Source of the DNA: Rhizobium sp. SSA_523
GTDB lineage: Bacteria; Pseudomonadota; Alphaproteobacteria; Rhizobiales; Rhizobiaceae
DNA length: 64,000 nucleotides
NCBI RefSeq assembly: GCF_030435705.1
Contig: NZ_CP129382.1
Span: forward strand, 1,984,001-2,048,000
Direction of reading: 5' to 3'
Shown: in pieces, positions 1-9,477 of the stretch
Layout of the letters: every line of letters starts with the position of its first letter
Numbering within the stretch: the stretch's first letter is position 1
Program-made: the position numbers and the translations under genes
The notes under the pieces: generated by a model
The model's database searches: none
The model's input: only the letters and a program-made list of their open reading frames with translations
Told to the model about the DNA's origin: nothing

Positions 1-1314
1 CAGGAAGCCGGAGAGCAGGATGGCGGCCGCCAGCCACCAGGCGCCGATATCGAGCGAGGCCTTGACCAGCATGATCTTCGGCCACAGCCCAGAAAAGGGT
101 GGCAGGCCGGAGACAGCCAGGAAAAGCGCCAGCGAGGCGAAGGCAAAGCCGGGCGCCAGCCGGTAGATCCCGCCGCCCTTGGTCAGGCTGACACTGCCGG
201 AAATGGCGGCGGCGCGACCAAAGACGAGATAGAGCGCCGTCATCGCCAGAATGGAATGGAGCGCGTAGAGCAGAGCGCCGGTCAGGCCCGCCACCGTTCC
301 GACGGCGATGCCGGCCAGCATGTTGCCGATGCCGACGATCACCGCATAGCCGGCCACACGGCGGATATCGTCCTGCGCCAGCATGCCAAGCGCCGCGATG
401 ATGAGAGTCAGCGCCGCCAGCACGCCGATCAGCAGGCTCAATTCCTCGCGCTGCAGCGGAAACAGCATCACCATGACCCGCATCAGGGCATAGATGCCGA
501 CCTTGGTCAGCAGCCCGCCGAACAGGGCGGAGACCGTGATCCGCGGCGTGTGATAGGAGGCCGGCAGCCAGAAATTGACCGGAAAGGATGCAGCCTTCAT
601 CGCAAAGGCCAGCACGAACAGCGCCGAAAGCGTCATCAGCGGCGCGCCTTCGATCTCGCGGGCCCGCAGCGCGATATCCGCCATGTTGAGCGTGCCGAAC
701 ACGCCGTAGAGATAGCCGACGGCGATCAGGAACAGGGTGGTGCCGATGAGGTTCAGGATCGCATATTTCAGCGCGCCGTCGATCTGCTCCCGCTCCGAGC
801 CCAGCACCAGCAGGCCGAAGGAGGAAATCAGCAGCACTTCGAACCAGACATAGAGGTTGAAGATATCGCCGGTCAGGAAGGCGCCCGAGACACCGGCCAT
901 CAGCAGCATCAGGAACGGAAAGAAGCCGTAGCGCCGGCCGCTGGCATTGATGTCCTTCAAGGCGCCTATGCCGGCGGCAAGCGCCACCAGCCCGGCCGCA
1001 AAGCACATCAGCGCGCCGAACAGGTCGACGGTGAAGGCAATGCCGAAAGGTGGCAGCCAGCGCCCCATGGTCATCGTCACCGGCCCGCCGGCAACGACCT
1101 TCACGAGCAGGGCGAAATCGACGAGCAGGAGGAGCACGAGCGCGGGGATCGCGATCCAGCCATGCAGGTGGATGCGATGGCGCACGGTCATCAGGACCGC
1201 ACCGGCGCAGATCATCAGCGCCGGCGGCAGGATGACGAGCCAGTCGCCGAGGGTGGACGGCGCCATGACGAAGGCGGCGGAGAGATCAACAGGGATCGAG
1301 GACGGTGCGGCCAT
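1..1314 (-). CDS. mrpD: Na+(K+)/H+ antiporter subunit D, MrpD/PhaD (partial, 3' end outside window)
   Basis: Proton-translocating membrane subunit of the multisubunit Mrp (rhizobial Pha) cation/proton antiporter, related to NuoM/NuoN of complex I. From the ATG at 1314, 438 codons are present before the gene runs off the left window edge, so the C-terminus is missing. The reading is an almost unbroken series of hydrophobic helices and contains the proton-antiporter stretches IFNLYVWFEVLLISSF and KAASFPVNFWLPASY, with the conserved lysine. It begins 14 nt after the mrpC stop and is the fourth gene of a tightly packed mrpABCD run, so co-transcription is very likely. Subunits E, F and G would be expected further left, outside the window. 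The start is chosen because no other in-frame ATG lies upstream. Confidence 0.95.
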   Translation of the reverse strand, partial: MAAPSSIPVDLSAAFVMAPSTLGDWLVILPPALMICAGAVLMTVRHRIHLHGWIAIPALVLLLLVDFALLVKVVAGGPVTMTMGRWLPPFGIAFTVDLFGALMCFAAGLVALAAGIGALKDINASGRRYGFFPFLMLLMAGVSGAFLTGDIFNLYVWFEVLLISSFGLLVLGSEREQIDGALKYAILNLIGTTLFLIAVGYLYGVFGTLNMADIALRAREIEGAPLMTLSALFVLAFAMKAASFPVNFWLPASYHTPRITVSALFGGLLTKVGIYALMRVMVMLFPLQREELSLLIGVLAALTLIIAALGMLAQDDIRRVAGYAVIVGIGNMLAGIAVGTVAGLTGALLYALHSILAMTALYLVFGRAAAISGSVSLTKGGGIYRLAPGFAFASLALFLAVSGLPPFSGLWPKIMLVKASLDIGAWWLAAAILLSGFL

Positions 1315-1328
1315 GATGTCTCGTCTTC

Positions 1329-1706
1329 TCAGTAGCCGCCGGGCGGCAAGGGATCATTCTTCGGCTCCGCCAGACGCATTTCGTCGGTATCGTCGGTGCC
1401 CAGTTCCTGGAAGGCGCGATAGGTGAGCACCAGAAGGAAGGCGAAGAATGAAAAGGAAATCACGATGGCGGTCAGGATCAGCGCCTGCGGCAGCGGATTG
1501 GCGGCGCCCGAAGGCAGCGTCGTCATGCTGGCGCCGATGATCGGCGGCACTTCCCGCGTCAGCCGGCCGGCGGTGAAGATCAGCAGATTGACGGCATTGC
1601 CGAGGATGACGATGCCGAGCAGCATACGCACCGTATGGCGGGACAGGATCAGATAGACGGCGGCAGCGAAGAAGGCGCCGACCAGAAGGGCGAGGATCGT
1701 TTCCAT
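1329..1706 (-). CDS. mrpC: Na+(K+)/H+ antiporter subunit C, MrpC/PhaC
   Basis: Small NuoK-like membrane subunit of the Mrp antiporter, 125 residues with three predicted membrane helices, the usual size of the family. Recognisable NuoK-type features are the first helix ILALLVGAFFAAAVYLIL, the loop GIVILGNAVNLLIF and the final helix ALILTAIVISFSFFAFLLVL, followed by a polar cytoplasmic tail. Its ATG overlaps the mrpB stop codon by one base (TGATG arrangement), which implies translational coupling. It functions only as part of the hetero-oligomeric antiporter, exchanging cytoplasmic Na+ or K+ for protons during alkaline or salt stress. Identification is firm from sequence and position. Confidence 0.95.
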   Translation of the reverse strand: METILALLVGAFFAAAVYLILSRHTVRMLLGIVILGNAVNLLIFTAGRLTREVPPIIGASMTTLPSGAANPLPQALILTAIVISFSFFAFLLVLTYRAFQELGTDDTDEMRLAEPKNDPLPPGGY

Positions 1707-2125
1707 CAGTCGTCATCCCTTTCTTCCAGCGCCAGCGCAATCGAGGTGATGGAGCCGACGACGACGAGATAGACGCCGACATCGAAGGACATCACCGTCG
1801 CCAGCGGCACTTCCACCCCGAAGACGGCAGGGTAGATCCAGAGGCCGGTCATGAAGGGCACGCCGAACAGGACCGAGATCATGCCGGACAGCGCCGCAAG
1901 CAGAAGGCCGGCGCCGGCAATCGACATGGGATGGAAGACGATCGCCCGCCGCACCGCCGCCACGCCATAGGCAATGCCGTAGATGGCGAAGGCCGAGGCG
2001 GCGATCAGCCCGCCGATGAAGCCGCCGCCGGGTTCATTATGCCCGCGCAGCAGCACGAAAATCGAGAAGATGATCATCAGCGCCGTGAGGAAGGGCGCTA
2101 CCGTGCGAAAGATCAGCGTGTTCAT
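1706..2125 (-). CDS. mrpB: Na+(K+)/H+ antiporter subunit B, MrpB/PhaB
   Basis: Membrane subunit B of the Mrp antiporter, 139 residues with four predicted helices. It carries the MrpB signature [15 protein letters not shown] just after the first helix and the conserved [20 protein letters not shown] near the C-terminus. The start is the ATG at 2125, which overlaps the mrpA stop in an ATGA arrangement. A much longer reading frame continues upstream, but that part lies entirely inside mrpA and is a shadow. The stop overlaps the mrpC start. MrpB is needed for assembly and activity of the complex and has no known separate catalytic role. Confidence 0.95.
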   Translation of the reverse strand: MNTLIFRTVAPFLTALMIIFSIFVLLRGHNEPGGGFIGGLIAASAFAIYGIAYGVAAVRRAIVFHPMSIAGAGLLLAALSGMISVLFGVPFMTGLWIYPAVFGVEVPLATVMSFDVGVYLVVVGSITSIALALEERDDD

Positions 2126-4473
2126 GGCCGGCTCCCTCCATTGCCGTCGGGATTGTTGTCGGCCGGCTTCAGCGGCCCGCCCGCCCTGACGCGGATGAGC
2201 GCCAGGATGGCAAGGCCGGTGATCATCACGACCGCGATCTCGCCCAGCGTATCCGTGCCGCGGAAGTCGACGATGATGACATTCACCACATTGGCGCCAT
2301 GGGCGATGATCTTGGAATGCGCGTTGAAGAATTCGGTCAGGGCATTGTTGAACGCGCCCTCGGTCGATTTCATCAGAAGCAGGGCAAAGCCGATACCGCA
2401 GGCAATGGCGATGCTGGCATCGAGCAGTCGCTGACCCATGGGGCGGTGGTCGGAGGGCGCAAGCCGCAGGCGCGTCATGACCAGCGCCAGGATGACCACC
2501 GACAGTGTCTCGACCATGAACTGGGTGAAGGAAAGATCCGGCGCGCCGAACAGAAGGAAAAGCACGGCGACAGCAAAGCCCTGGATCCCCAGCGCGGCGA
2601 TCGCCGTCAGCCGGTTCTTGGCGGTCAGCACGGCGAAAATGCCGAGGAGGCCGAGAGCGACGAAAGCCCATTCATGGATCAAGACATCCTTGGGAAAGGT
2701 CGGCCAGGCGGGCAGTTCACCATAGACGACGGGCGGCACCAGCAGCGTCAGCGCAATGAAGATGAAGGTCGCCGTCACATAGATTTCCATGCGGCCCGGC
2801 TGCGTCAGGCGGGTCACCGCGACGGCCAGGCGCACGAGGCCGCGGATCAGTGCATCGAAGGCCTTGTCCGGGCCAGGGCCGATCGAATCCAGGACATGCG
2901 TCATCGCCGCCCTTACCCGTGCGATCTGCAGGTAGACGAGAATGCCGAAAGCCACGGTGACGACCGACAGAAGAAGCGGCATGCCGAGATGCGGCAGGGT
3001 CGAGATCGTGACCTCGCTTGGCACGCCCTTGACCGCGCTCGTCATCGGCGACGAGATGAACCTGTGGGCAAGGCCGGAGAAGAGGCCGCCGAAGAGGCCG
3101 AGCACGGCCAGCACGCAGGGGCCGAGCGTGAGCAGGATCGGCCCTTCATGGGCATGTTTCGGCGTCTCGACCGGCTTTCCGAGAAAGGGCTTCAGCGCCA
3201 CGGCAAAGGCGGCGGCAAACATCAGGCCATTGCCGATGATGGCCACCAGCGTGAAGAGGATGGAGCGCAGATTGCCGCCGGCCAAAGCGTAATAGATCTC
3301 CTCCTTGGCGAGAAAGCCGAAGAAGAGCGGCAATCCGCCCATGGACAGCGCCGAAAGGACTGCTGCGGCGAAGGCTACCGGCATCAGGCGCGAAAGCCCG
3401 CCAAGGCGGGTCAGATCGCGCGTCCCCGCCTCGTGGTCGATAATGCCGGCGATCATGAAGAGGGCGCCCTTGAACAGCGAATGGGCGACCAGATAGAGCA
3501 CCGCCGCGGCAATCGCATGCTCCGAGCCGAAGCCCGTCAGCATGACCAGAAGGCCAAGCGAGGCCATGGTCGTATAAGCGAGCATCAGTTTCAGATCCGT
3601 CTGGCGCAGCGACAGAAGCGTGCCGACGATGAGCGTGATGCCGCCGAAGAAAGGCAGGAGGATTTCCCAGGCAGGCGTATCGCCCAGCGCCGGATTGAGG
3701 CGCATCAGGAGGTAGACGCCGGCTTTCACCATGGTCGCGGAATGAAGATAGGCCGATACGGGGGTCGGCGCCTCCATGGCATTCGGCAGCCAGGCATGGA
3801 AGGGAAATTGCGCGGATTTGGTGAAGCAGCCGCCCAGCACCAGCAGCAGGGTCGCCAGGTAGAAGGGGCTGGCGCGCAGGGCATCGCCCATATGGATGAT
3901 CAGCGACAGCTGCGTCACGCCGGTGATGTTCCACAGGAAGATCAGCCCTGCCAGGAGCAGCAGCCCGCCGCCGCCGGTGATCACGAGCGCCTGCAGCGCC
4001 GAGCGTCTTGCCGCGGCGCGCTCGTGGTCGAAACCGATCAGCAGGAAGGAGGTGATCGAGGTCAGCTCCCAGTAGACGAAGAGCATCAGGAAGCTGTCGG
4101 ACAGGACGAGGCCGAGCATGGCGCCCATGAAGAGCAGGATGAAACAGAAGAAGCGGCCCTGCTGCGGATGGCCCTTCATATAGCCGCCGGCATAAAGCAC
4201 GATCAGCGTGCCGATGCCGGTGATCAGCAGGGCGAAGGTGAGCGACAGGCCATCGATGAACCAGGAAAAGGAGAGGTTGAAGCTCGGCACCCACACATAG
4301 CCGCCGGTGACCACCTCGCCGGCCGCAATCTCGGGGAGGAAACCGGCGAAATGGGCGAAGGAGAAGGCCGGCGCGAGCGAAAGCAGCCAGGCGGCCTTAT
4401 GCGACAAGTGCCGCGTTGCAAAGGGTGCAAGGCCGGCAGCGATGAATGGCAGGAAAAGACACAATAAGGTCAT
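2122..4473 (-). CDS. mrpA: Na+(K+)/H+ antiporter subunit A, MrpA/PhaA
   Basis: Largest Mrp subunit, 783 residues, within the usual MrpA range (about 770-800). The N-terminal two thirds is a NuoL-like proton channel with the motif [20 protein letters not shown] and the lysine of [14 protein letters not shown]. The C-terminal third carries MbhD- and MbhE-like helices, including [17 protein letters not shown] and [20 protein letters not shown]. It is the first gene of the operon. No strong Shine-Dalgarno sequence is seen before the ATG at 4473. About 194 bp separate it from the divergent msrB, and that gap should contain the operon promoter. Probable role: cytoplasmic pH and sodium homeostasis. 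Confidence 0.95.
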   Translation of the reverse strand: MTLLCLFLPFIAAGLAPFATRHLSHKAAWLLSLAPAFSFAHFAGFLPEIAAGEVVTGGYVWVPSFNLSFSWFIDGLSLTFALLITGIGTLIVLYAGGYMKGHPQQGRFFCFILLFMGAMLGLVLSDSFLMLFVYWELTSITSFLLIGFDHERAAARRSALQALVITGGGGLLLLAGLIFLWNITGVTQLSLIIHMGDALRASPFYLATLLLVLGGCFTKSAQFPFHAWLPNAMEAPTPVSAYLHSATMVKAGVYLLMRLNPALGDTPAWEILLPFFGGITLIVGTLLSLRQTDLKLMLAYTTMASLGLLVMLTGFGSEHAIAAAVLYLVAHSLFKGALFMIAGIIDHEAGTRDLTRLGGLSRLMPVAFAAAVLSALSMGGLPLFFGFLAKEEIYYALAGGNLRSILFTLVAIIGNGLMFAAAFAVALKPFLGKPVETPKHAHEGPILLTLGPCVLAVLGLFGGLFSGLAHRFISSPMTSAVKGVPSEVTISTLPHLGMPLLLSVVTVAFGILVYLQIARVRAAMTHVLDSIGPGPDKAFDALIRGLVRLAVAVTRLTQPGRMEIYVTATFIFIALTLLVPPVVYGELPAWPTFPKDVLIHEWAFVALGLLGIFAVLTAKNRLTAIAALGIQGFAVAVLFLLFGAPDLSFTQFMVETLSVVILALVMTRLRLAPSDHRPMGQRLLDASIAIACGIGFALLLMKSTEGAFNNALTEFFNAHSKIIAHGANVVNVIIVDFRGTDTLGEIAVVMITGLAILALIRVRAGGPLKPADNNPDGNGGSRP

Positions 4474-4667
4474 CGATCTCGTCCCGGCCTTCCGGCTGCG
4501 CAGTATCGCATTCTGTACAACTCCCCCTCATCAAAATGTCACGACCGCGAATTGTTTACGGCATCAAATCCCCGGGCTCAACGTTGCTGAACAGGAAATC
4601 GACCTGCAGATGGCTTTTTCCGCCGAAGATGAATTCCTATTTACGCAGAAACGGAAAGGATCAACCA

Positions 4668-5075
4668 ATGTCGGGCACGATCACGAAGAAGGTGAACAAA
4701 AGTGATGCCGAATGGCGCGAGCAGCTGACGCCGGAGCAATATCGCATCCTGCGGCAGGCGGGCACCGAGCGCGCCTTTACCGGCCCTTACTGGGATAACA
4801 AGCAGGCCGGCATCTATCGCTGCGCCGGCTGCGACACGGCGCTGTTCGTTTCGGATACGAAATTCGATTCCGGCTGCGGCTGGCCGAGCTATTTCGAACC
4901 TGTGAGCCCGGGCGTCGTGACCGAACGACGCGACACGACGCATGGCATGCTGCGCACCGAAATCCGCTGCGCCACCTGCGACGGTCATCTCGGCCATGTG
5001 TTTCCGGATGGTCCGAAGCCGACCGGCCTGCGCTATTGCATCAATGGCTATGCCATGGTGTTCGAACCGGCCTGA
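4668..5075 (+). CDS. msrB: Peptide-methionine (R)-S-oxide reductase MsrB
   Basis: Reduces methionine-R-sulfoxide in oxidised proteins, using thioredoxin. The protein has 135 residues and the full MsrB domain: zinc-binding pairs CAGC (Cys52, Cys55) and CATC (Cys101, Cys104), the substrate-pocket stretch SGCGWPSYF, the HLGHVF motif near 107-112, and the catalytic cysteine of RYCIN at Cys124. The ATG at 4668 is preceded by GGAAAGGA at good spacing. The open frame continues upstream to 4446 but without family similarity, so the shorter start is preferred. It is divergent from mrpA and looks monocistronic. A repair enzyme for oxidative stress; identification is firm. Confidence 0.96.
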   Translation: MSGTITKKVNKSDAEWREQLTPEQYRILRQAGTERAFTGPYWDNKQAGIYRCAGCDTALFVSDTKFDSGCGWPSYFEPVSPGVVTERRDTTHGMLRTEIRCATCDGHLGHVFPDGPKPTGLRYCINGYAMVFEPA

Positions 5076-5157
5076 CCTTGCATGGCGACGCGCAGCCTCG
5101 GACAGGCTGCGCGCATCCCGGCGATCCGTGGATCATCAGGCAGGCATAGGCCGAGCA

Positions 5158-6309
5158 TTACCCGGGCAGATGCGGCAGGGTCTTGCGTTCGGGAAAGAGT
5201 TCTTCGGCAATGGTCATGACGATCAGCGACAGCGGCAGCGCCAGCATGGCGCCGACAGCGCCCCACATCCAGGTCCAGAACAAAATGGCGACGAAGACCA
5301 GGAAGGGATTTATCTCCCATTGACGGCCCATGACCGCCGGAAAGGCCAGGTTTTCCATGACCAGATGGATGACGAAGAAGATGATGGCCGGCAGAAGGCC
5401 CAGCATCAGCGTGTCATGAGTCAGGATCCCGGCGACGGCCACCGCGAAGGTCATCAGGGTAATGCCCAGGAAGGGGATGAAGCTGGAAATGAAGGCGAAG
5501 ACGCCCCACAGGACCGGCATGGGCAGGCCGCCGAGATAGGCGATCAGCGTCATCACCAGGCCGAGACCGGCATACATCAGGCTGGCCGTGGCGAAATAAT
5601 AGCCAAGCACTTCCTCGATCGCATTCATGATGCGGATGGTGAGCAGCCTTTGCCGCCGCGTGGGAAAGGCCATGATCAAGGTGCGGCGCAGCCGCAGACG
5701 TCCGTAGAGGAACAGCAGCAGGCCGGCAAAGAAGATCAGGCCCTGCGCTATGGCGGGCGTCAGACTGACGGAGAGCACGCTCAGCACATTGCCGCTGTTT
5801 TCGATCAGCTTCTCCATCGACATCGGGCCGCTCTGGAAGGTGGCGGGGCTGATATTGAGCCAGTGATGATCCGCCAGGAAGCCGGTGACACGTCCCAATA
5901 TGTCTTCCAGCACCCGCGGACCGTCGCTGATCAGCATGGACAGCGGGCCGATCAGCGCATTGATCAGCAGGAAGACGATCAGCATGACCAGGCCGGAGAG
6001 AATGAGCGCGATGCCGAAGCGCGGAATGCCCATCTCGCCCATCCGGTCGGCAACCATGCCGAGGATCATGCCGACGACGAGCGCCAGCGCGACGGGCTTC
6101 AGGATGAGCGACAATTGCTCGACGATCGCCATGCTGACGATCAGGAACAGGCCGATCACGGCCCAGGCCTTGGCGATTTCCAGCGCCTCGCGGCCGAGCG
6201 GCATGAACTCGGTCGCATCTCCATAGACGGCAACCTCCTCCTGGCGCGCGCCCTCATGTTCGATGACGCGGCGCTTGGTGCGGCCGTTGCGGCTATGGGT
6301 TGAGGACAT
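5158..6309 (-). CDS. AI-2E family transporter (PerM/YdiK-like membrane protein)
   Basis: 383-residue integral membrane protein of the AI-2E (autoinducer-2 exporter-like, PF01594) superfamily. A polar N-terminus of about 45 residues precedes paired hydrophobic helices, then a soluble-looking central segment, then helices with the characteristic glycine/proline-rich loops ISSFIPFLGITL and the terminal FWTWMWGAVGAMLALPLSLIVMTIAEEL. Members transport a range of substrates (autoinducer-2, or cations in exchange for protons), so the substrate cannot be read here. The neighbours, a convergent msrB and a VOC protein further upstream, give no functional hint. The family call is confident; the substrate is unknown. 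Confidence 0.88.
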   Translation of the reverse strand: MSSTHSRNGRTKRRVIEHEGARQEEVAVYGDATEFMPLGREALEIAKAWAVIGLFLIVSMAIVEQLSLILKPVALALVVGMILGMVADRMGEMGIPRFGIALILSGLVMLIVFLLINALIGPLSMLISDGPRVLEDILGRVTGFLADHHWLNISPATFQSGPMSMEKLIENSGNVLSVLSVSLTPAIAQGLIFFAGLLLFLYGRLRLRRTLIMAFPTRRQRLLTIRIMNAIEEVLGYYFATASLMYAGLGLVMTLIAYLGGLPMPVLWGVFAFISSFIPFLGITLMTFAVAVAGILTHDTLMLGLLPAIIFFVIHLVMENLAFPAVMGRQWEINPFLVFVAILFWTWMWGAVGAMLALPLSLIVMTIAEELFPERKTLPHLPG

Positions 6310-6388
6310 GGATGGCTGCTCTCCTGATCGACCACATCAACGCCCCAGGCAGCCGGCGGTTCCACAGGATCGGACGGCGAAGTCGCCG

Positions 6389-7390
6389 TCACGTCGCCTG
6401 CGTCGTCGGGGCGGTTGCGGAGGGTGCCTCGCCAAGGCTCAGGCCGATGCCCGAAGGATCGCGGAAGGACCAGCCGTCGCTCCTCCGATGGACCTCGATC
6501 TCCTGCTGTTCCAGGCTTGCCAGCACCTGGTTCAGCAAAGCCGTGTCGCTGAAGACCAGCCGGTAGTCGGCCAGGCCGGTCATGCCCTTTTCGCGTCGTT
6601 CCGCCCCGCGGCTGTTCCAGATATTGGCGGCCAGGTGATGGTGATAACCACCGGTGGCGAAGAAGCTCGCTCCGGGATAGCGCGCCATGATCTTCAGCCC
6701 GAGAACATCCCTGTAAAAGGCATCCGCCTGCGCAAGATCCCCCACCTGCAGATGGATATGCCCGATCGCCGTTCCTTCGGCCATGCCGGCGAAACGCTGC
6801 CGGGGCGCGCTGTCATAGAGTGCCTGCAGATCAAGGCGTTCCGTCGCCATCTGGACGGTGCCGTCGGCGAGATAGGTCCACTCGTCCGGCCTGCGGTCGC
6901 GATAGATCTCGATCCCATTGCCTTCCGGATCGGCCAGATAGAGCGCCTCGCTGACGAGGTGGTCGGAGGCGCCCTGCAGCGTCACGCCGTCATTGGCGGC
7001 ATGCGCGAGCCAGGCGGCGAGTTCTTGTCGGCCCGGCACCAGGAATGCGGTGTGGAAAAGGCCAGACGCGCCGCGCGGTGCGCGGGCCAGCATCCTGTCG
7101 GTGCTGAGAGTCAGAAGCGGCAGAGGACCAACCCCCAGCACGGCCCCCGAGGGCGATGACTGCAGGACCGACAGACCGATGATGTCGCGATAGAAGGCCA
7201 CCAGGCGATCCAGATCCTGCACCTGCAGATGCGCCTGCGCCACATGGGCGGGACGTGTCAGCGCAAAGCTCGTGGCCACCGCTGGCAAGCCGGGCTGCGT
7301 TATCGGGCCAGCAGGCGTCGGCGTCGGAGTTGGCGAGGTGGATGACAGGGGTGCGGGGGCAAGCGGCTGCATGGGAACGGCCTTTCTCAT
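6389..7390 (-). CDS. VOC-family protein, CatE/catechol-2,3-dioxygenase-like
   Basis: 333 residues with two vicinal-oxygen-chelate modules, the arrangement of CatE-type extradiol dioxygenases. Module one starts at about residue 50 (AHLQVQDLDRLVAFYRDIIGL) and includes DPEGNGIEIYRDR. Module two starts near residue 200 (IGHIHLQVGDLAQADAFYRDVLGL) and ends with FRDPSGIGLSLG. The paired HLQV histidines and the Glu of GIEIY are the kind of metal ligands used by this fold. The first 40 residues are proline/threonine-rich (SPTPTPTPAG) and probably disordered; ATG at 7372 is an alternative start. The actual substrate is not evident, and no aromatic-degradation genes are adjacent. Confidence 0.82.
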   Translation of the reverse strand: MRKAVPMQPLAPAPLSSTSPTPTPTPAGPITQPGLPAVATSFALTRPAHVAQAHLQVQDLDRLVAFYRDIIGLSVLQSSPSGAVLGVGPLPLLTLSTDRMLARAPRGASGLFHTAFLVPGRQELAAWLAHAANDGVTLQGASDHLVSEALYLADPEGNGIEIYRDRRPDEWTYLADGTVQMATERLDLQALYDSAPRQRFAGMAEGTAIGHIHLQVGDLAQADAFYRDVLGLKIMARYPGASFFATGGYHHHLAANIWNSRGAERREKGMTGLADYRLVFSDTALLNQVLASLEQQEIEVHRRSDGWSFRDPSGIGLSLGEAPSATAPTTQAT

Positions 7391-7568
7391 TCGTCTTGTT
7401 CATGATGTAGGCGCAGGCTGGCGTTCACGAAAGATGCGAGATTGGCGAAACAATGTTCACGATATTGAAACAGTCCTTCCACAGTCGATCCGCTAAATTT
7501 GACTTCGCTCAAGGCAGCCTGCGCGCAGGACGCGCACAGTGCCCCCATCACACATGGGGAGATGCATC

Positions 7569-7979
7569 ATGTACAAGAGCATTACGGTTGCCATCGACAT
7601 GGGCCAACTGGAACGGGGTGAACGTCTGTTGACCAAGGCGATGAGCCTTTTGGACAGTGGCGGCAGGATCGTCCTCGTGAATGTGGTGGAGGAAGTGCCC
7701 GGCTATCTGACCGTCGATATCCCGCTCGACCTGATGGGCCAGGCGCGCAAGGATGCGCTGTCGCATCTGACCGCGCTGCGTGACAAACTGTCCGCCGATG
7801 CGACGATCGATATCCGCCAGGGCGGCCCGGCGCATGAGATCCTGGCCAGCGCCGAAGCCAATAATGCCGATCTCATCATGCTCGCATCGCATGTGCCCGA
7901 TTTCTCGAACTATTTCATCGGCGCCACGGCAGACCGCATCGTCCGTCATGCCAAATGCTCGGTCCTGGTGGATCGCTGA
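7569..7979 (+). CDS. Universal stress protein, UspA family
   Basis: 136-residue single-domain universal stress protein with a Rossmann-like alpha/beta fold. It begins with the typical strand YKSITVAIDMG and ends with the Usp signature region FIGATADRIVRHAKCSVLVDR, although the nucleotide-binding glycine motif is looser than in ATP-binding members. The start at ATG 7569 follows GGGGAG closely; an in-frame ATG further upstream is less plausible. A dksA-like gene follows 16 nt downstream, so the two are probably one transcript of general stress genes. Physiological trigger unknown. Confidence 0.9.
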   Translation: MYKSITVAIDMGQLERGERLLTKAMSLLDSGGRIVLVNVVEEVPGYLTVDIPLDLMGQARKDALSHLTALRDKLSADATIDIRQGGPAHEILASAEANNADLIMLASHVPDFSNYFIGATADRIVRHAKCSVLVDR

Positions 7980-7995
7980 GCGAAGAAGGAAGAAA

Positions 7996-8319
7996 ATGAT
8001 GAACAGCGCCGATTACAAGGCCCGCCTGCAGGCGCGCCAGGCCGAATTGCGCCGGAGGCTGGAGCGGATCGAGACCGATCTCGACGAGCCGCGCAATCCC
8101 GACGACGATGACCGCGCCGTGGAGCGTAATAATGACGAGGTTCTGGAAGGGCTGGGAGATGCCGGCCAGCGGGAATTGATCGCGGTCGACGCGGCTCTCG
8201 GCAGGATTTCCGCCGGCACCTACGGCGTCTGCGCCAGATGCGGCGAGCCGATTTCCGAAAAGCGGCTGGACGCCGTCCCGCATGCCGCGCTTTGCGCCGA
8301 CTGCGCGGCCTCGGCCTGA
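7996..8319 (+). CDS. DksA/TraR-type C4 zinc-finger protein
   Basis: 107-residue protein with the DksA/TraR arrangement: an N-terminal coiled-coil hairpin rich in Arg/Glu (about residues 5-60) whose tip carries NPDDDDRAVERNND, then a C4 zinc finger CARC (79-82) and CADC (100-103) with the helix-breaking GEPISEKRLDAVP loop. Full DksA proteins are longer (about 140-150 residues), so this is a short paralogue of the kind that binds RNA polymerase through the secondary channel. Two adjacent ATGs (7996, 7999) follow AAGGAAG. It lies just after the uspA-like gene and may share its promoter. A role in stress-linked transcription control is inferred from the family. Confidence 0.88.
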   Translation: MMNSADYKARLQARQAELRRRLERIETDLDEPRNPDDDDRAVERNNDEVLEGLGDAGQRELIAVDAALGRISAGTYGVCARCGEPISEKRLDAVPHAALCADCAASA

Positions 8320-8650
8320 GGGGCACAGGCCTGAGGGGCATAGGCCCGAGACTGTCGTTCTTGAGCGGCGCCGTCTCTGAGAGGTACGGGGCCGGCTTGG
8401 GGCGCCCGGCAGCTGCCATGGCCTTCGCAGGTCAGCCAAGGTTACGGCGCACAACGGAATGTGATGGGCAAAACCGCCTGCCAGACGGTTGCGTCTTTGG
8501 CTGCGGAGCGGCATTGTTGCACCTGCGAGCGCTGGACGATGCGGAAGGATCGGAAAGGCGCTAGCATTTTCATGCTGGCGCGTGATCCTTTCGACTTTCA
8601 GTGCTCGGTCGGATCGCGCATCAGCGGGCGCATCATGCACGAGAGTTTTC
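8320..8650. other. Intergenic region between the dksA-like gene and the hemolysin III gene
   Basis: About 330 bp without a convincing gene. It starts with a short imperfect direct repeat of GAGGGGCA(C/T)AGGCC at about 8320-8350. Several open frames cross the region, but none has family similarity, a good ribosome-binding site or conserved-looking composition. The promoter of the downstream hemolysin III gene is probably here, but I cannot assign clear -35/-10 boxes. Confidence 0.5.
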
Positions 8651-9316
8651 ATGACCGACCTGTTCAGCTTCGGCCGAACCTATGACTTCCACGAGATTGT
8701 GGCCGACGGCGTGGTGCATGGCATCGGCCTCGTCCTGGCGCTGATCGGCGTCACGGCGCTGATTTTCTATGCGACGCTATGGTCCAATTCGGGCGGCCTC
8801 GTCGCCGCCTGGGTCTACGGCATTGGCCTGCTGCTCTGTCTCGCCACGTCCTTCACCTATAATATCTGGCCGCATTCCCGCACGAAATGGATCCTGCGGC
8901 GCTTCGATCATTCGGCGATCTTCGTGCTGATTGCCGCGACCTATACGCCATTTCTCGAGCGCGGCGCCTCCGAGCCGCTGATCCTCGCAATGCTGATCTT
9001 CGTCTGGTCGGCGGCGATCTTCGGCATCGTGCTGAAATGCGTCTTTCCCGGCCGCTACGACCGCCTGGCCATCCTGCTCTATCTCGGCATGGGCTGGAGC
9101 GGCGTCGTCGTCGTGCCGCATCTGGCGGAACTCCTGCATCCGGTGACCCTCTGGCTGATCGTCATTGGCGGCATCATCTATTCCTTGGGCGTGATCTTCC
9201 ATGTCTGGGAGAGGCTCCGCTTCCAGAACGCCATCTGGCACGCTTTCGTGATCGCCGCGGCCGCCGTCCACTATTCCGCGGTCCTTACCTGTTTCAGCCT
9301 GTCGGGCGGCGCCTGA
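8651..9316 (+). CDS. Hemolysin III family membrane protein (YqfA/PAQR superfamily)
   Basis: 221-residue polytopic membrane protein with seven hydrophobic segments, the size of bacterial HlyIII/YqfA proteins. Family marks are EIVADGVVHGIGLVLALIG at the N-terminus, FTYNIWPHSRTKWILRRFDHSAIFVLIAATYTPF in the middle (the conserved Ser/His/Asp of this superfamily), and FHVWERLRFQNAIWHAFVIAAAAVHY at the C-terminus, which supplies the two late histidines. The superfamily is related to ceramidases and adiponectin receptors and is thought to be a zinc-dependent membrane hydrolase, but the bacterial substrate is unknown. The start at ATG 8651 is preferred over a longer frame with no similarity. Confidence 0.9.
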   Translation: MTDLFSFGRTYDFHEIVADGVVHGIGLVLALIGVTALIFYATLWSNSGGLVAAWVYGIGLLLCLATSFTYNIWPHSRTKWILRRFDHSAIFVLIAATYTPFLERGASEPLILAMLIFVWSAAIFGIVLKCVFPGRYDRLAILLYLGMGWSGVVVVPHLAELLHPVTLWLIVIGGIIYSLGVIFHVWERLRFQNAIWHAFVIAAAAVHYSAVLTCFSLSGGA

Positions 9317-9477
9317 CATAGGCCCTGTCTCACGGCCTCTCCCGGCGTCTGCTGCCAGCCTCTGCTTGCCGCGCGCAACACGTCCCTTCTCCCGCCGGAT
9401 GCCGTCCCGACCGAATTTTACGGAACAGACGCCCGTCCTTCCTGTTGGTGTTGCATTGCCAAGGAAAGGAAGAGAGC

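Noticed and set aside
256..1335. Long plus-strand frame opposite mrpD, rich in Arg, Gln, Asp and His
   Set aside because: It is antisense to a clear membrane protein; the composition is the mirror of hydrophobic codons on the other strand.
1706..2671. 321-codon reading for MrpB
   Set aside because: The first half lies inside mrpA and is not MrpB-like. The real start is the ATG at 2125, overlapping the mrpA stop.
2299..4467. 722-codon plus-strand frame opposite mrpA
   Set aside because: Antisense shadow of mrpA, with no family similarity and a composition set by the complementary strand.
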